From Flavobacteriales bacterium (GTDB lineage: Bacteria > Bacteroidota > Bacteroidia > Flavobacteriales_D > CANHHI01): 33,133 nucleotides of DNA. The notes under the pieces were generated by a model. The model did not search any database and was not told the origin of the DNA. It saw only the letters and a list, made by a program, of their open reading frames with translations. How positions within the stretch are numbered: the stretch's first letter is position 1; every line of letters begins with the position of its first letter. This document shows positions 17,028 through 26,707 of the stretch, one piece after another. A program made the position numbers and the translations under genes. The stretch is taken from positions 1 to 33,133 of the forward strand of contig CANHHI010000003.1 of assembly GCA_947460225.1 (NCBI GenBank). The letters run 5' to 3'.

Positions 17028-19403
17028 TTATGCCCGTTTGACGGCTACGGTGCAGACTTTTTTGAAACTGTGTGTGCCTTTTTGGGGATTGCGCAAAAGC
17101 ACCTGAATAATGTACATGCCCGCAGAAACTTTATAGCCTTGCAGGTTTTTACCGTCCCAAATAAAAGTGCCTGAATTGCCTAGCAAAACATTTTCTGCCA
17201 ATTTTTGCACGAGTAAGCCTTTGCTGTCGTAAATCAAAATATCTGCCATGCTTTGACTGTCTTCTAGTTTGTAGTGTAAAAAGAGCAAATCTTTATAGCC
17301 ATCATCGTCTGGGGAAAAAAGTGGATTTTCCAATTCCCAAGAGCCAAAATTTAAGGCTTTTTCACTTTGGTGCTGGCTATTTTGCTCCGTTGGCGTGGCG
17401 TAATTTGCCTTTGCCGATGCAGAAGTCCAATTTTGTGTTTGTTCAGCAGGCAAGTCTAGGCGCACACGTTCCAAAGACACGCCTTTGCGATTTTTCAGCC
17501 AAGGGTGGTGCATTTTGTCTTCGTATTGCAAAATTTCCCATACGCCATTTTCTGGATTTTTTTCATCAAAATCAGCACCCAAAAGCGCAACTAAACCGCT
17601 GGTACTGCTGTAATAGCTAGACAAAGCAAAAGGAATCACCTGCCTTGGAATTGCTTGGGGATAAAATTGTAAAAATTTCTCTTTGTCTGGGGTTAAAACC
17701 AAATATTGATGGGGCAAAATGCTGTAATTGTTTTTAATTTCTGTGCCTTTTATGGCTCCGCTGTAGCGATAGCCAATTTTTAAGTTCTGCAAACTGCGCA
17801 CCTGCGGACTTTGGTTGTAAATTTCTAGCCATTTTGGGGCATCTCCCTGTGGGGCAAACATTATTTCCGTGAGCAAAATTTCCCCTTGTTTTGTATTTGC
17901 GCCTCTGGCGTAAGCAAAATTTTCCAATTGAAAGGTTTTGCCGTTGCTGGCAAAAATCGCTTCCGTATTGAAATAAAACAATGTACCGGTGTCCACGGCA
18001 TTGGCAAAAATAAAACTCAATTCATGGTGCGCCTCTTTGGCGTTTTGTCCCCAAGTGCTGATTTGGTCTTGGTATTGCAGGCTTATGCTTTTTGGGCAAA
18101 GCTTATGTCTGTTCACATTTCTATTGAATTGCAAAACCAACGTCTTGCTGTCTTTCCAAAACACATCATTTAGACGCAAGGCTTTTTCGTCTGGCGTATC
18201 CACAGACATGGGGTTTCTTGCGCCCGGACTAATGGCTTTGCTATTTTGGTAATTGTCGGTTTCAAAGCCTTTTACCGCAAAGTTGATTAAATTTTGGGAG
18301 CCATCGGCTGAGCCCGTCAAGCCATAAATGGCGTCAATTTCTTCGGATTTGTTGTTGCGCAAATACATGTAATTCGTGCTCGATGAGGTGATGCCTATTT
18401 TTTGCGGAATACTCACGATTTTGTCCAAAGGCACAAAAAAATCTTGGTGGAGTATTTGTGCATCTGCGCTTAAAACCAGTTCTGAGTTTGGGGGCAAAAA
18501 TGTATCTTCTTGTAGTATTATGCTTTTTTCCGAACCGCCCAAAGACGCCGCACGGGAAATTTGCAAGCCTTTTAAGTTGATGCTATCCCCACTGGCGTTG
18601 TAAATTTCTACGTATTCGGGCAAAAGTGCTGTGCTAGACGAAGCGGAAAATTCCGCAATGCGCAAAGCCCCAAATGGAATGGGCTTGGGCTCTGGTTTTG
18701 GGGGAATTATAGGGTCAATAGGCGGTTCAATGGGTGGCTCAACAATATTGCAAGGATTTTCGGTGTTGTTGTCCAGGCTTTGAAAGGCAAAATTGCTCAC
18801 GGAAAAAGTGTGTTTTGCTGTTGTGGCTATGTAAAACCCGATGTAAAATGCTGTTTCTTTTTCAAAAGGGTCTTTTCCGCAAGGCATTTCAGCGCATATT
18901 GGATTTGCCAGCGCATTGCCAAGGCTTTGTGTCAAACAAAATTTGTGATGATTTTTTTCAAAAGCAATGCTATAATCCGTATTGATGTTGTTTTTTTCGG
19001 TTTTAGCACTTGCTTTTTGCCCGTTTAACACCATATAACTCTCAGGTGCATTACTACCCGTTTGCGAGCCATCAGCAAAGTAAAGCAGATGCTTGTTTTT
19101 TTGATTTGTTGTAATACTGCTATTGGAGAAATTATTCAGTGTAGGCTTTTCTGTGCTGATAAAAAACAGTAAAATATTTTTACCTGCCCAAGCCCCATTG
19201 GTTTTTTGCCAAGCCCATTGGGCGAGTATTTTTTGTGCGTACGGGGCGTTTATTTTTTGAAAAATGACCACGCCTGTGGTGGAGCCTGCTGAAAATTGTT
19301 CATCGGCTAAAACAACTGCACTGGCGTCTCCTTCGGTTTGCCAAGTTTGCCCATAAGTCATGCTAATCCAGCAACAGAGTGCGCAAATAAATGTGTATCG
19401 CAT
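17028..19403 (-). CDS. Large secreted protein with two lamin-tail domains and a FlgD-like C-terminus
   Basis: A surface or secreted protein of 791 residues after start correction. The signal peptide is MRYTFICALCCWISMTYGQ. An N-terminal lectin-like beta-rich region (about 20-215) is followed by a proline-rich linker of PPIEPPIDP type. Lamin-tail domain 1 follows (about 245-365; LPEYVEIYNASGDSINLKGL), then an Ig-like segment (LRLNDVFWKDSKTLVLQFNRNV). Lamin-tail domain 2 starts near 507 (ILLTEIMFAPQGDAPKWLEI). The C-terminal FlgD/Ig-like module (about 695-791; NPLFSPDDDGYKDLLFLHY, GTFIWDGKN, SAGMYIIQV) is common in Bacteroidota surface proteins. The tracked start at 19424 is a TTG inside the -7 element, so ATG 19403 is used. 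Function is unknown; cell-surface architecture is the safe statement. Confidence 0.88.
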   Translation of the reverse strand: MRYTFICALCCWISMTYGQTWQTEGDASAVVLADEQFSAGSTTGVVIFQKINAPYAQKILAQWAWQKTNGAWAGKNILLFFISTEKPTLNNFSNSSITTNQKNKHLLYFADGSQTGSNAPESYMVLNGQKASAKTEKNNINTDYSIAFEKNHHKFCLTQSLGNALANPICAEMPCGKDPFEKETAFYIGFYIATTAKHTFSVSNFAFQSLDNNTENPCNIVEPPIEPPIDPIIPPKPEPKPIPFGALRIAEFSASSSTALLPEYVEIYNASGDSINLKGLQISRAASLGGSEKSIILQEDTFLPPNSELVLSADAQILHQDFFVPLDKIVSIPQKIGITSSSTNYMYLRNNKSEEIDAIYGLTGSADGSQNLINFAVKGFETDNYQNSKAISPGARNPMSVDTPDEKALRLNDVFWKDSKTLVLQFNRNVNRHKLCPKSISLQYQDQISTWGQNAKEAHHELSFIFANAVDTGTLFYFNTEAIFASNGKTFQLENFAYARGANTKQGEILLTEIMFAPQGDAPKWLEIYNQSPQVRSLQNLKIGYRYSGAIKGTEIKNNYSILPHQYLVLTPDKEKFLQFYPQAIPRQVIPFALSSYYSSTSGLVALLGADFDEKNPENGVWEILQYEDKMHHPWLKNRKGVSLERVRLDLPAEQTQNWTSASAKANYATPTEQNSQHQSEKALNFGSWELENPLFSPDDDGYKDLLFLHYKLEDSQSMADILIYDSKGLLVQKLAENVLLGNSGTFIWDGKNLQGYKVSAGMYIIQVLLRNPQKGTHSFKKVCTVAVKRA

Positions 19404-19421
19404 AAAAATAAAACTTGTCGG

Positions 19422-19429
19422 CAAATATA
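19422..19429 (-). promoter_or_regulatory. -7 element of the lamin-tail protein gene
   Basis: TATATTTG on the minus strand, 18 bases upstream of the ATG at 19403. It overlaps the TTG used as start in the ORF track. A -33 box is not clear. Confidence 0.5.
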
Positions 19430-19494
19430 AAAAAATTATTTAATTTTGCTCTGGCTAACGAAAAAATATAGGCACATTTTGTTTTGCAAAAAGT

Positions 19495-19525
19495 TTTGGA
19501 GTTATCAAGAATAATAGTAAATTTG
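19495..19525 (+). promoter_or_regulatory. Promoter of the tripartite efflux operon
   Basis: TTTG (19495-19498), a 19-base spacer and TAAATTTG (19518-19525) fit the consensus well, 15 bases before ATG 19541. This shows that the ORF-track start at 19484 lies upstream of the transcript. Confidence 0.7.
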
Positions 19526-19540
19526 CCCTCCATTTTAGAT

Positions 19541-20878
19541 ATGAAAAGAAATTTGTTTTTATTGCTATTTGCAATGAGTACCTTTCTGCATGCGCAGGAT
19601 ACTTTAAGGCTAGATTTAGCAACCGCAAAGCAAAAAGCACTCGCCCATAACCTGGCTTTGAGACAAACTGCCTTATCCAGACTTGCCGCACACAAAGAAG
19701 TATATGAAGCCTTAACGCAAGGTTTGTTTAATGTGCAAGCCAAGGCTGGTTTTACCGATAACATTACTTTGCCTGAACAAATTTTGCCAGGAGAAATACT
19801 TAATAAACCCGGTGAGTTTATTCCTGTCAAGTTTGGTACAAAATATGGCTTTAATACCAATGTTTCGGCTAATTTACTGCTATTTGATGCCAATTATGTT
19901 GTTGCGGTGCAGGCAGCAAAGGCTTACGAAGCCCTTTTAAAAGGACAAGAAAAAAATGCAAAACACCAGGCTTTAAATGCTGTTTCCATGGCGTATTATG
20001 CCACGCTCGCTGCAAGAGAGAGCATTGTTGTTTTGGCAAGTAATTTGAGCAATGCGGAAAAAATGTTGGAAGACCTGAAAAAAGTACTCGCCAGTGGCTT
20101 GATAGAAGAGACGGACGTGGACCAAATGCTTTTGAATGTTACCCGCATACGCAATAGTTTGTATGTAGCCAATATTCAAAGAGAATTAGGTGATAAAATG
20201 TTAAACTTTCAAATGGGAGAGCCTTTGCATACACCCTTGGTTTTTCAAGATAGTTTAGCATTGATGTGGGATTTAGCCGTGCAAGATGCGCCATCTTGGT
20301 ATGAAATGCCTTTTTCAGTGGAGGAACATGGCTTGTATCAATCAGCTTTTGAACAAGTGCGCTTGCAGAAAAAAAATCGTTTGAGATACCAAACTGCTTT
20401 TTTGCCTAATTTATCGGCTTTTGGTGCTTATACTTATGCCAAAAACACGCAAAATTTTGACTTTGGACAAAGACAAGGTTGGTTTTCAGCAACTGCATGG
20501 GGTTTGAATTTGAGTTTGCCTATTTTTTCTAGTGGCAATAAAATCATATCCATACAAAAAGCCAAAATAAACCTGGATAAATCTAAATTGCAGCTGGAAG
20601 AAACAAGCGAACAACTTGATTTGCAAATGCAACAAGCATTAACGGATTATTCTTCTGCTTATGCGTCTTATACCAATGCTTTGCAAAATGTAGAACTTTC
20701 CACTAAGATTTTGCGCAAAACAGAGCTTAAATTTAATGCAGGTACTGCCAACAGTTTGGATTATACACAGGCTTTGCAACAAGCCTTGTCGGCACAAAGC
20801 GATAAAATCCAGAGCCTTTTGGCTTTGCTCAATGCGAAAACTAAAATAGAAAACTTAAAACAAAATATAAATAACTAA
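19541..20878 (+). CDS. TolC-like outer-membrane efflux protein
   Basis: The outer-membrane channel of a tripartite efflux pump. The 445-residue product starts with a signal peptide (MKRNLFLLLFAMSTFLHAQ). Two long helical repeats of the outer-membrane-factor type follow: DLATAKQKALAHNLALRQTAL near the N-terminus and, in the second half, LQMQQALTDYSSAYASYTNAL with FNAGTANSLDYTQALQQALSAQ. The start is set at 19541 by the promoter and signal peptide. It is first in an operon, three bases before the membrane-fusion gene. Confidence 0.92.
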   Translation: MKRNLFLLLFAMSTFLHAQDTLRLDLATAKQKALAHNLALRQTALSRLAAHKEVYEALTQGLFNVQAKAGFTDNITLPEQILPGEILNKPGEFIPVKFGTKYGFNTNVSANLLLFDANYVVAVQAAKAYEALLKGQEKNAKHQALNAVSMAYYATLAARESIVVLASNLSNAEKMLEDLKKVLASGLIEETDVDQMLLNVTRIRNSLYVANIQRELGDKMLNFQMGEPLHTPLVFQDSLALMWDLAVQDAPSWYEMPFSVEEHGLYQSAFEQVRLQKKNRLRYQTAFLPNLSAFGAYTYAKNTQNFDFGQRQGWFSATAWGLNLSLPIFSSGNKIISIQKAKINLDKSKLQLEETSEQLDLQMQQALTDYSSAYASYTNALQNVELSTKILRKTELKFNAGTANSLDYTQALQQALSAQSDKIQSLLALLNAKTKIENLKQNINN

Positions 20879-20881
20879 AAC

Positions 20882-22000
20882 ATGGCTAAATTTTTAAATC
20901 CTTTCTTATTGTTGCTTTTGCTGGCATCTTGCACGGGAAAAAATCAAACAGAACAACAGGATAAAACGGCTTTGATTGCCGAGCAAAAACGCTTGCGCAC
21001 AGCTTTGCAAGAAATAGAAGAAAAACTGACGGCTTTGGACACCAACACCAATAACCGTGCTTTGGTTTATACACAAAAAGTGGAGCGTGGTACTTTTCAG
21101 CATTTTGTAGATGCCCAAGGCAGTTTGGAAAGCAAACAGACTTTGCAAATTTTTGCCGAAGTGCCGGGTAAAGTGATGCGCATAGAAGTGAAAGAAGGGC
21201 AGGCGGTTTCGCAAGGAACGGTGCTGATGCGCATGGAAACAGACATCATAGACCAACAAATCAAAGAACTGAAAAGTGCTTTTGAATTTGCCAGTTTCAC
21301 GTATGAAAAACAAAAATCGCTACACGATCAAGGCGTTGCATCGCTTTTGGAATATAAAACGGCTAAAAATAACTTTGAAAGTGTACAGCAAAAATTGAAA
21401 GCCATGCAAAATCAAAGGGAAAAATCTATTGTTACTGCGCCAATTTCTGGCTATGTGGATAAAATTTATGCCCGTGCAGGTGAAATCAATGCAGGACAAA
21501 TGCCAGCTTTTCGTTTGGTGAACACCGATAATATTTATGCTGAATTTGAAATGAGCGAGTCTTATGTGGGGCGCATAGAAAAAGGTGCTTTGGCTGAGGT
21601 TTCTGTGCCAACCTTGCAAGCCAAGTTTGAAAACTTACAAGTAACGCACGCAGGGCAATACATACACCCCAACAACAGAACGTTTACCGTGCAAATCGCG
21701 CTGAAAAAAGACAAACGCTTGGTGCCCAATTTGATTGTGAAAGCCAAAATCAAAGATTTTGAAGAAAAAAATACCCTGGTGATTCCTTCTTTTTGCGTGC
21801 AACAAGACAACAAAGGCAATGCTTATGTGTATGTTGTGGCAGAAGGGCAAAAAGCCGAAAAAAGAGCGGTGCAATTGGGTATGCAATACGAGCAAAATCA
21901 ACAAATATTAGAAGGGCTTACAGCAGGAGAGCTTTTGGTGGTAAAAGGATTTAAAAATATCCGACAAGGACAGGCTTTGCAAGTAAAAATGGATAACTAA
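20882..22000 (+). CDS. Membrane-fusion lipoprotein of an RND efflux pump
   Basis: The periplasmic adaptor (HlyD/AcrA type) that joins the RND pump to the outer-membrane channel. Of 372 residues, the first 17 form a lipoprotein signal peptide (LLLLASC). A barrel-sandwich (lipoyl-like) half with VPGKVMRIEVKEGQAVSQGTVL, a helical hairpin (about 125-175), the second lipoyl half TAPISGYVDKIYARAGEINAG, and beta-barrel and membrane-proximal domains follow. It is three bases after the TolC-like gene and two bases before the RND gene. Confidence 0.95.
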   Translation: MAKFLNPFLLLLLLASCTGKNQTEQQDKTALIAEQKRLRTALQEIEEKLTALDTNTNNRALVYTQKVERGTFQHFVDAQGSLESKQTLQIFAEVPGKVMRIEVKEGQAVSQGTVLMRMETDIIDQQIKELKSAFEFASFTYEKQKSLHDQGVASLLEYKTAKNNFESVQQKLKAMQNQREKSIVTAPISGYVDKIYARAGEINAGQMPAFRLVNTDNIYAEFEMSESYVGRIEKGALAEVSVPTLQAKFENLQVTHAGQYIHPNNRTFTVQIALKKDKRLVPNLIVKAKIKDFEEKNTLVIPSFCVQQDNKGNAYVYVVAEGQKAEKRAVQLGMQYEQNQQILEGLTAGELLVVKGFKNIRQGQALQVKMDN

Positions 22001-22002
22001 TC

Positions 22003-25000
22003 ATGCAAAAAGAAACCAAATATAAAGAATTTGCCCTATCTTCTTGGGCAGTGGACAACAACAAAACGGTTTACCTCATTACTTTTTTGGTGTTTTTGTG
22101 GGGCTTGATAGCTTATACGTCTATGCCCAAAGAAGCGTTTCCGGAAATTGTTATTCCAGAAATTTATGTGAGTACGCCTTACCCTGGCTATTCCCCAGAT
22201 ATGGTGGAAGATAAAATCACAAGGGCTTTTGAAAAGGAAATTTATACCGTAAAAGGCGTAAAAAAAGTATCTTCCCAGTCGGTGCAAGGCTTTTCGTCTA
22301 TTAAAGTGGAATTTGACTATAAAGTGCCTATTTCCGAGGGTTTGCGCAAGGTTAAAGATGCGGTGGACAAGGCTCGGGCTAAAAAGGAATTTCCAAGGGA
22401 TTTGCCCATGGAGCCTATGATTTTTGAGGCGGATATGTCGCAGATGCCGATTGTGAATATTAACTTATCGGGGGATTATAGCGCAGAACAGCTCAATGAT
22501 TATGCAGAACTTTTGAAAGACCGCATAGAAGAACTCGCTGAAATCAACAAAGTAGATATAAGAGGCGTTCAGAAAAAAGAATTACTTATAGAAATAGACC
22601 CTGCACAAGCCACAGCACGTGATGTAAGTTTTACGGACATAGAAAATGCGGTGCGCTCGGAAAATGTTAATATTTCTAGCGGTGAACTTTTAGACCAAGG
22701 TATTCGCAGAGCTATTAACATTAACGCAGAGTTAAAAGACGCCAAAGATTTTGAAAATATTGTTGTCAAGCAACACCAGGGGCAACCCATTTATTTGCGA
22801 GATGTAGCCCGTGTGAAATTCACCTTTGCCGATGTGTCTTCATTTGCAAGGGAATTTAAAAAACCTGTGGTGATGCTGGACGTGAAAAAACGTTCTGGCG
22901 AAAATCTTTTGGAGGCTTCTGATAAAATCAGAACGCTTTTGCGCCATATTTGGTCAAGCGGAGAATTGCCAGCAGATTTAAGTTATACCCTCACCAACGA
23001 CCTTTCCAGAAACACGAGAGGGCAGGTGAGCAATTTGGAAAATTCCATTATTTTGGGTGTGCTTTTGGTGGTTGGTGTGCTTTTGTTCTTTATGGGCTTG
23101 GGCAACGCGCTTTTTGTGGGTGTAGCCATACCACTTTCTATGCTGATGTCTTTTATGATTTTGCGCAGTTTGGGCATTACCCTCAACGTGATGGTTTTGT
23201 TTTCTTTGGTTTTGGCATTGGGCATGCTGGTGGACAACGGCATTGTGGTGGTGGAAAACGTTTATCGCTGGCTAGATGAAGGCATGGACAGAATTTCTGC
23301 CACAAAACGTGCCGTAGGTGAAGTCGCTTATCCGATTATTGCCTCCACAGCCACCACTTTGGCGGCGTTTATTCCCTTGGCATTATGGCCAGGCATTATG
23401 GGGGAATTTATGAAATACTTGCCCATTACTTTGATTATTGTGCTAAGTTCTTCGCTTTTTGTGGCATTGGTTATCAATCCAGCTTTGGCGGCTTATTTTA
23501 TGAAGCCATCGAGTGCGCAACAAGCAGAAAAAACAAAACCCAGCAAAAAATTGTGGATACTGGTGGTTTTGGGCTTGGTATTTATTTTGATAGGCTGGCG
23601 CACGGTGGGCAATCTAATGGTGCTTTTTGCGCTGTTTAGCTATCTCAACAAGGTTTTTTTAATTCCTAAATCTTACGCTTTCCAAAATAAATTTTTGCCA
23701 AAATTGGAAAATGCGTATCAAAAAACTTTGCGGTTTGCTTTAAAAAATAAAAATCCAAGGCGTTTTACTTTGGGCACTTTTGCCTTGCTTTTTGTGTCCT
23801 TTGTGCTTTTGGGCGTTTTCACCCCTAAGGTTGAATTTTTCCCAGTCAATGAACCAACCTATATCAATGTTTTGATAGAAATGCCGATGGGTACAGATAT
23901 TGAACAAATGAACAATATCACCCGTCAGGTGGAAAATATTACCGAGCAAGTGCTTGGCAAATACAAAGATGTATATGGCATAAACGCAAAAACCCAAGAC
24001 ACCTTGCGCTTTGTGGAGTCTATGATTGCGCAAGTTGGGCAAGGAGCTTCCGATCCCAATGACGGCGTTGCCCTCAACGATACGCCCAATAAGGCACGTT
24101 TAACGGTTTCTTTTTCAGAGTTTGAATACAGAAATGGCGTGTCCACAGGCGAGGTGATGAAAGAACTGCGCCATGCCTTGGTGGGTGTTTTTCCTGCGGA
24201 TATAAAAATTGCTGTGGATAAAAACCGCTCTGGACCACCGCAAGAACCGCCTATCAACATAGAGGTGCGTGGGCATGCGGGTAGCCGTTATGAAGATATT
24301 TTAGATGCAGCCGATGATTTATTGGGCTATATTGGGCAAAAAAACATTGCGGGTATAGAAAATTTAAAAATGGATATAGAAATCAGCCGTCCTGAAATGC
24401 CTTTGCATATAGATAGGGAAAAAGCTCGGTTTTTGGGTTTATCCACCCAGCAGATTGCGTATCACGTGCGTACGGCTTTGTTTGGTAGTCAATTTTCAAC
24501 CTATAAACAAGGCAAAGAGGTGTATGATGTGAATTTGCGCTATCAAGACGAAGATAGATACAATTTAAATTTACTCTTAGACCAAAAAATTGTGTTTAGA
24601 GACCAAATTACGGGTAAATTGCTGAGTATTCCTTTGAGTGCCGTTTTGGAAGCCCCTAAAAAGACTTCCAGTTTTTCGGCGGTGAATAGATTAAATCAAC
24701 AGCGTTTGGTGCGTTTGAAATCGCAAGTTAGCGAGGGTTATAACGCCAATGAGGTTGTGCAAAACATCAAACAAACCTTGTCGGGTTATACCATGCCCGA
24801 TGGATTTATGTATAAATTCACGGGGCAACAAGAAGAGCAAGCCAAGGAGATGAAATTTTTGAGCACTGCGCTTTTGATAGCGGTATTTTTGGTGTTTTTA
24901 ATTATCGTGATGCAATTTAATTCTATTTCCACGCCTTTGATTATTATGTCGGCGGTGGTTTTGAGTTTGATTGGGGTTTTGCTTGGACTGGTGATTTTCC

Positions 25001-25461
25001 AGCGTCCCTTTATCATCATTATGACCATGATTGGGATTATCTCGCTGGCAGGTGTGGTGGTAAACAACGCCATTGTGCTTATTGACTATACGCAGGTTTT
25101 GGTGAATAAACGCAAGGACGAACTTGGGCTGTCATCTGACGAATATTTGGAGGAATCTGATATGAAAGCCTGCATTGTCAAAGGAGGCACAACACGTTTG
25201 CGCCCAGTACTGCTCACGGCAATTACCACCATTTTGGGATTGATACCTATGGCAGTGGGCATTAACATTAACTTTTTGACTTGGCTTTCGGATTACGATG
25301 CCAATATTTATTTGGGCGGAGAAAACGCATTGTTTTTTGGTGCCATGAGTGAGGCGATTATCTACGGTTTGGTGTTTGCCACCTTCTTGACTTTGGTGAT
25401 TGTCCCGGTGATGTATTTGCTTTTGTATAAATTAAAAAGGCGTTTAGCTAAAAATGGATAG
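22003..25461 (+). CDS. RND-family efflux transporter, inner-membrane pump
   Basis: A 1152-residue proton-driven exporter of the AcrB/HAE type. It has twelve expected membrane helices in two halves: the first near residue 24-40, helices 2-6 around 345-510, the second half starting near 590, and the last group from about 960. Helix 4 has LVLALGMLVDNGIVVVENV, with Asp411 at the place of AcrB Asp407; the second Asp of the AcrB pair is Asn412 here. A second-half VVNNAIVLIDY occupies the matching place. Two large periplasmic loops are intact. A CzcA-type metal pump cannot be fully excluded, but the motif is not the CzcA one. Substrates are unknown. No regulator is adjacent. Confidence 0.94.
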   Translation: MQKETKYKEFALSSWAVDNNKTVYLITFLVFLWGLIAYTSMPKEAFPEIVIPEIYVSTPYPGYSPDMVEDKITRAFEKEIYTVKGVKKVSSQSVQGFSSIKVEFDYKVPISEGLRKVKDAVDKARAKKEFPRDLPMEPMIFEADMSQMPIVNINLSGDYSAEQLNDYAELLKDRIEELAEINKVDIRGVQKKELLIEIDPAQATARDVSFTDIENAVRSENVNISSGELLDQGIRRAININAELKDAKDFENIVVKQHQGQPIYLRDVARVKFTFADVSSFAREFKKPVVMLDVKKRSGENLLEASDKIRTLLRHIWSSGELPADLSYTLTNDLSRNTRGQVSNLENSIILGVLLVVGVLLFFMGLGNALFVGVAIPLSMLMSFMILRSLGITLNVMVLFSLVLALGMLVDNGIVVVENVYRWLDEGMDRISATKRAVGEVAYPIIASTATTLAAFIPLALWPGIMGEFMKYLPITLIIVLSSSLFVALVINPALAAYFMKPSSAQQAEKTKPSKKLWILVVLGLVFILIGWRTVGNLMVLFALFSYLNKVFLIPKSYAFQNKFLPKLENAYQKTLRFALKNKNPRRFTLGTFALLFVSFVLLGVFTPKVEFFPVNEPTYINVLIEMPMGTDIEQMNNITRQVENITEQVLGKYKDVYGINAKTQDTLRFVESMIAQVGQGASDPNDGVALNDTPNKARLTVSFSEFEYRNGVSTGEVMKELRHALVGVFPADIKIAVDKNRSGPPQEPPINIEVRGHAGSRYEDILDAADDLLGYIGQKNIAGIENLKMDIEISRPEMPLHIDREKARFLGLSTQQIAYHVRTALFGSQFSTYKQGKEVYDVNLRYQDEDRYNLNLLLDQKIVFRDQITGKLLSIPLSAVLEAPKKTSSFSAVNRLNQQRLVRLKSQVSEGYNANEVVQNIKQTLSGYTMPDGFMYKFTGQQEEQAKEMKFLSTALLIAVFLVFLIIVMQFNSISTPLIIMSAVVLSLIGVLLGLVIFQRPFIIIMTMIGIISLAGVVVNNAIVLIDYTQVLVNKRKDELGLSSDEYLEESDMKACIVKGGTTRLRPVLLTAITTILGLIPMAVGININFLTWLSDYDANIYLGGENALFFGAMSEAIIYGLVFATFLTLVIVPVMYLLLYKLKRRLAKNG

Positions 25462-25465
25462 GAAA

Positions 25466-25497
25466 CAAAAAAATCGGGCAATTGCCCGATTTTTTTT
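25466..25497. terminator. Bidirectional terminator after the efflux operon
   Basis: ATCGGGCAATTGCCCGAT (25473-25490) is a perfect 18-base palindrome flanked by A on the left and T on the right. It can end both the efflux operon (plus) and the flavodoxin-RidA gene (minus, stop at 25517). Confidence 0.88.
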
Positions 25498-25516
25498 ATG
25501 TTTTATTTAGTTTTAT

Positions 25517-26680
25517 TTATTCTAGTTCAAATATTGCTTGAATTTCCACAGGAACACCCAAAGGCAAAGAACTTGTGCCCAAACTTGCTCGGGCATGTTT
25601 GCCTTTATCTCCTAAAATAGCAACCAATAAATTCGAGGCTTCATTGAGTAGTTTGGCGTGGTTTTGGTAATCTTCCGTTGTGTTGAAAAAGCCCGTGAGT
25701 TGCACGGTTTGTTTGACTTTACGCCAATCATTGTCTGTGGCTTTGTAGAGCACTGCCAAAACATTTAACAGCGTTGTTCTTGTGTTTTGCATGGCGTCCG
25801 CTTCGGAAATATCTCTGCCAATTTTGCCCACAAACTCAGGTTTTCCCTCCTTTAAGCCAATTTGATTGATATACACCAATTTGCCCACAATGGTGTAAGG
25901 GCGATAATTCCCCACAGGCTCAGGAACTTGGGGTAAAGTGATATTCATTTTTTCCAAACGTGCTTCAATCTCTTGATTTTTGCTGGGTTTTTCGCTTGTA
26001 TCATTTATCTTTGGATTGATGCCTTGCAGGGCTTTGGCAATTTCTGCCAAACGTGCACCTTGTAAGCGAGCTAAATACAATTCAGAAGCAGAAGGTCTTT
26101 CTCCACCTGCACCTGCTAAACTGCTTGTGCCATAAGGACTATTGCCTTGTGGAACGGATTTATCCACCTGTGCCATACCTGCCATGCCCGTTGGTATAAT
26201 CAACATGCCGTGCGATGCCAAAGCATGCCAAACGGATAACATGGCTGTTTCCTTGCCTGCGCCACTGCCTGCGGACATAAAAACGGTGCTTGGTTTTCCC
26301 GCCAATTTTTGTTCCGACCACAGTGGAATGGTTTGGCTGAGAAAGGCTGAAAATGCCGTGCTCATACCACCAAAATACACGGGACTTCCCCATGCTATCC
26401 CCTGGTACATGGGTAATTCTTCTACCTGCACAACAGGCAAATTATCCCAAGCCTGTTTTTTATTGGTTTGGTCAGGAATTCGTTTTAGGATAGCTTTGCA
26501 ATCGGCTATGCTTTCTACGCCTTCAGCTATGGCTTTTGCCATTTGGAAAGTGCCTCCGTTTTCAGAATGAAAGACCACCAAAATTTTTGTGCTGTCTTTT
26601 ATCATAGGCTTTGTTTTTTGCGGTGCGCCGTTTGCAATGCCATAAGACAACAAACCGATACCGATAATCAATTTCTTCAT
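25517..26680 (-). CDS. WrbA-like flavodoxin fused to a RidA-family domain
   Basis: A 387-residue two-domain protein. Residues about 31-218 form a WrbA-type NAD(P)H:quinone oxidoreductase: KILVVFHSENGGTFQMAKA (FMN phosphate loop), GSPVYFGGMSTAFSAFL, and SPYGTSSLAGAGGERPSASE, all in WrbA order. Residues about 235-387 form a RidA/YjgF-like domain (IEARLEKMNITLPQVPEPVG, YINQIG, then HARASLGTSSLPLGVPVEI with the conserved Arg near the end). A signal-peptide-like N-terminus (MKKLIIGIGLLSYGIANGA) precedes it, but an internal ATG at 26605 (MIKDSTKILVVF) would give a cytosolic protein. It is 27 bases after hxlR on the same strand, so both likely form one operon. The fusion may couple quinone reduction with removal of reactive enamine/imine by-products (inference). 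Confidence 0.86.
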   Translation of the reverse strand: MKKLIIGIGLLSYGIANGAPQKTKPMIKDSTKILVVFHSENGGTFQMAKAIAEGVESIADCKAILKRIPDQTNKKQAWDNLPVVQVEELPMYQGIAWGSPVYFGGMSTAFSAFLSQTIPLWSEQKLAGKPSTVFMSAGSGAGKETAMLSVWHALASHGMLIIPTGMAGMAQVDKSVPQGNSPYGTSSLAGAGGERPSASELYLARLQGARLAEIAKALQGINPKINDTSEKPSKNQEIEARLEKMNITLPQVPEPVGNYRPYTIVGKLVYINQIGLKEGKPEFVGKIGRDISEADAMQNTRTTLLNVLAVLYKATDNDWRKVKQTVQLTGFFNTTEDYQNHAKLLNEASNLLVAILGDKGKHARASLGTSSLPLGVPVEIQAIFELE

Positions 26681-26707
26681 GTTTTTATCTATAATAATTC
26701 TACGCTG

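Noticed and set aside
19363-19893. Minus-strand ORF of 176 residues opposite the TolC-like gene
   Set aside because: A shadow of the TolC-like coding frame, with no domain and a low-complexity composition.
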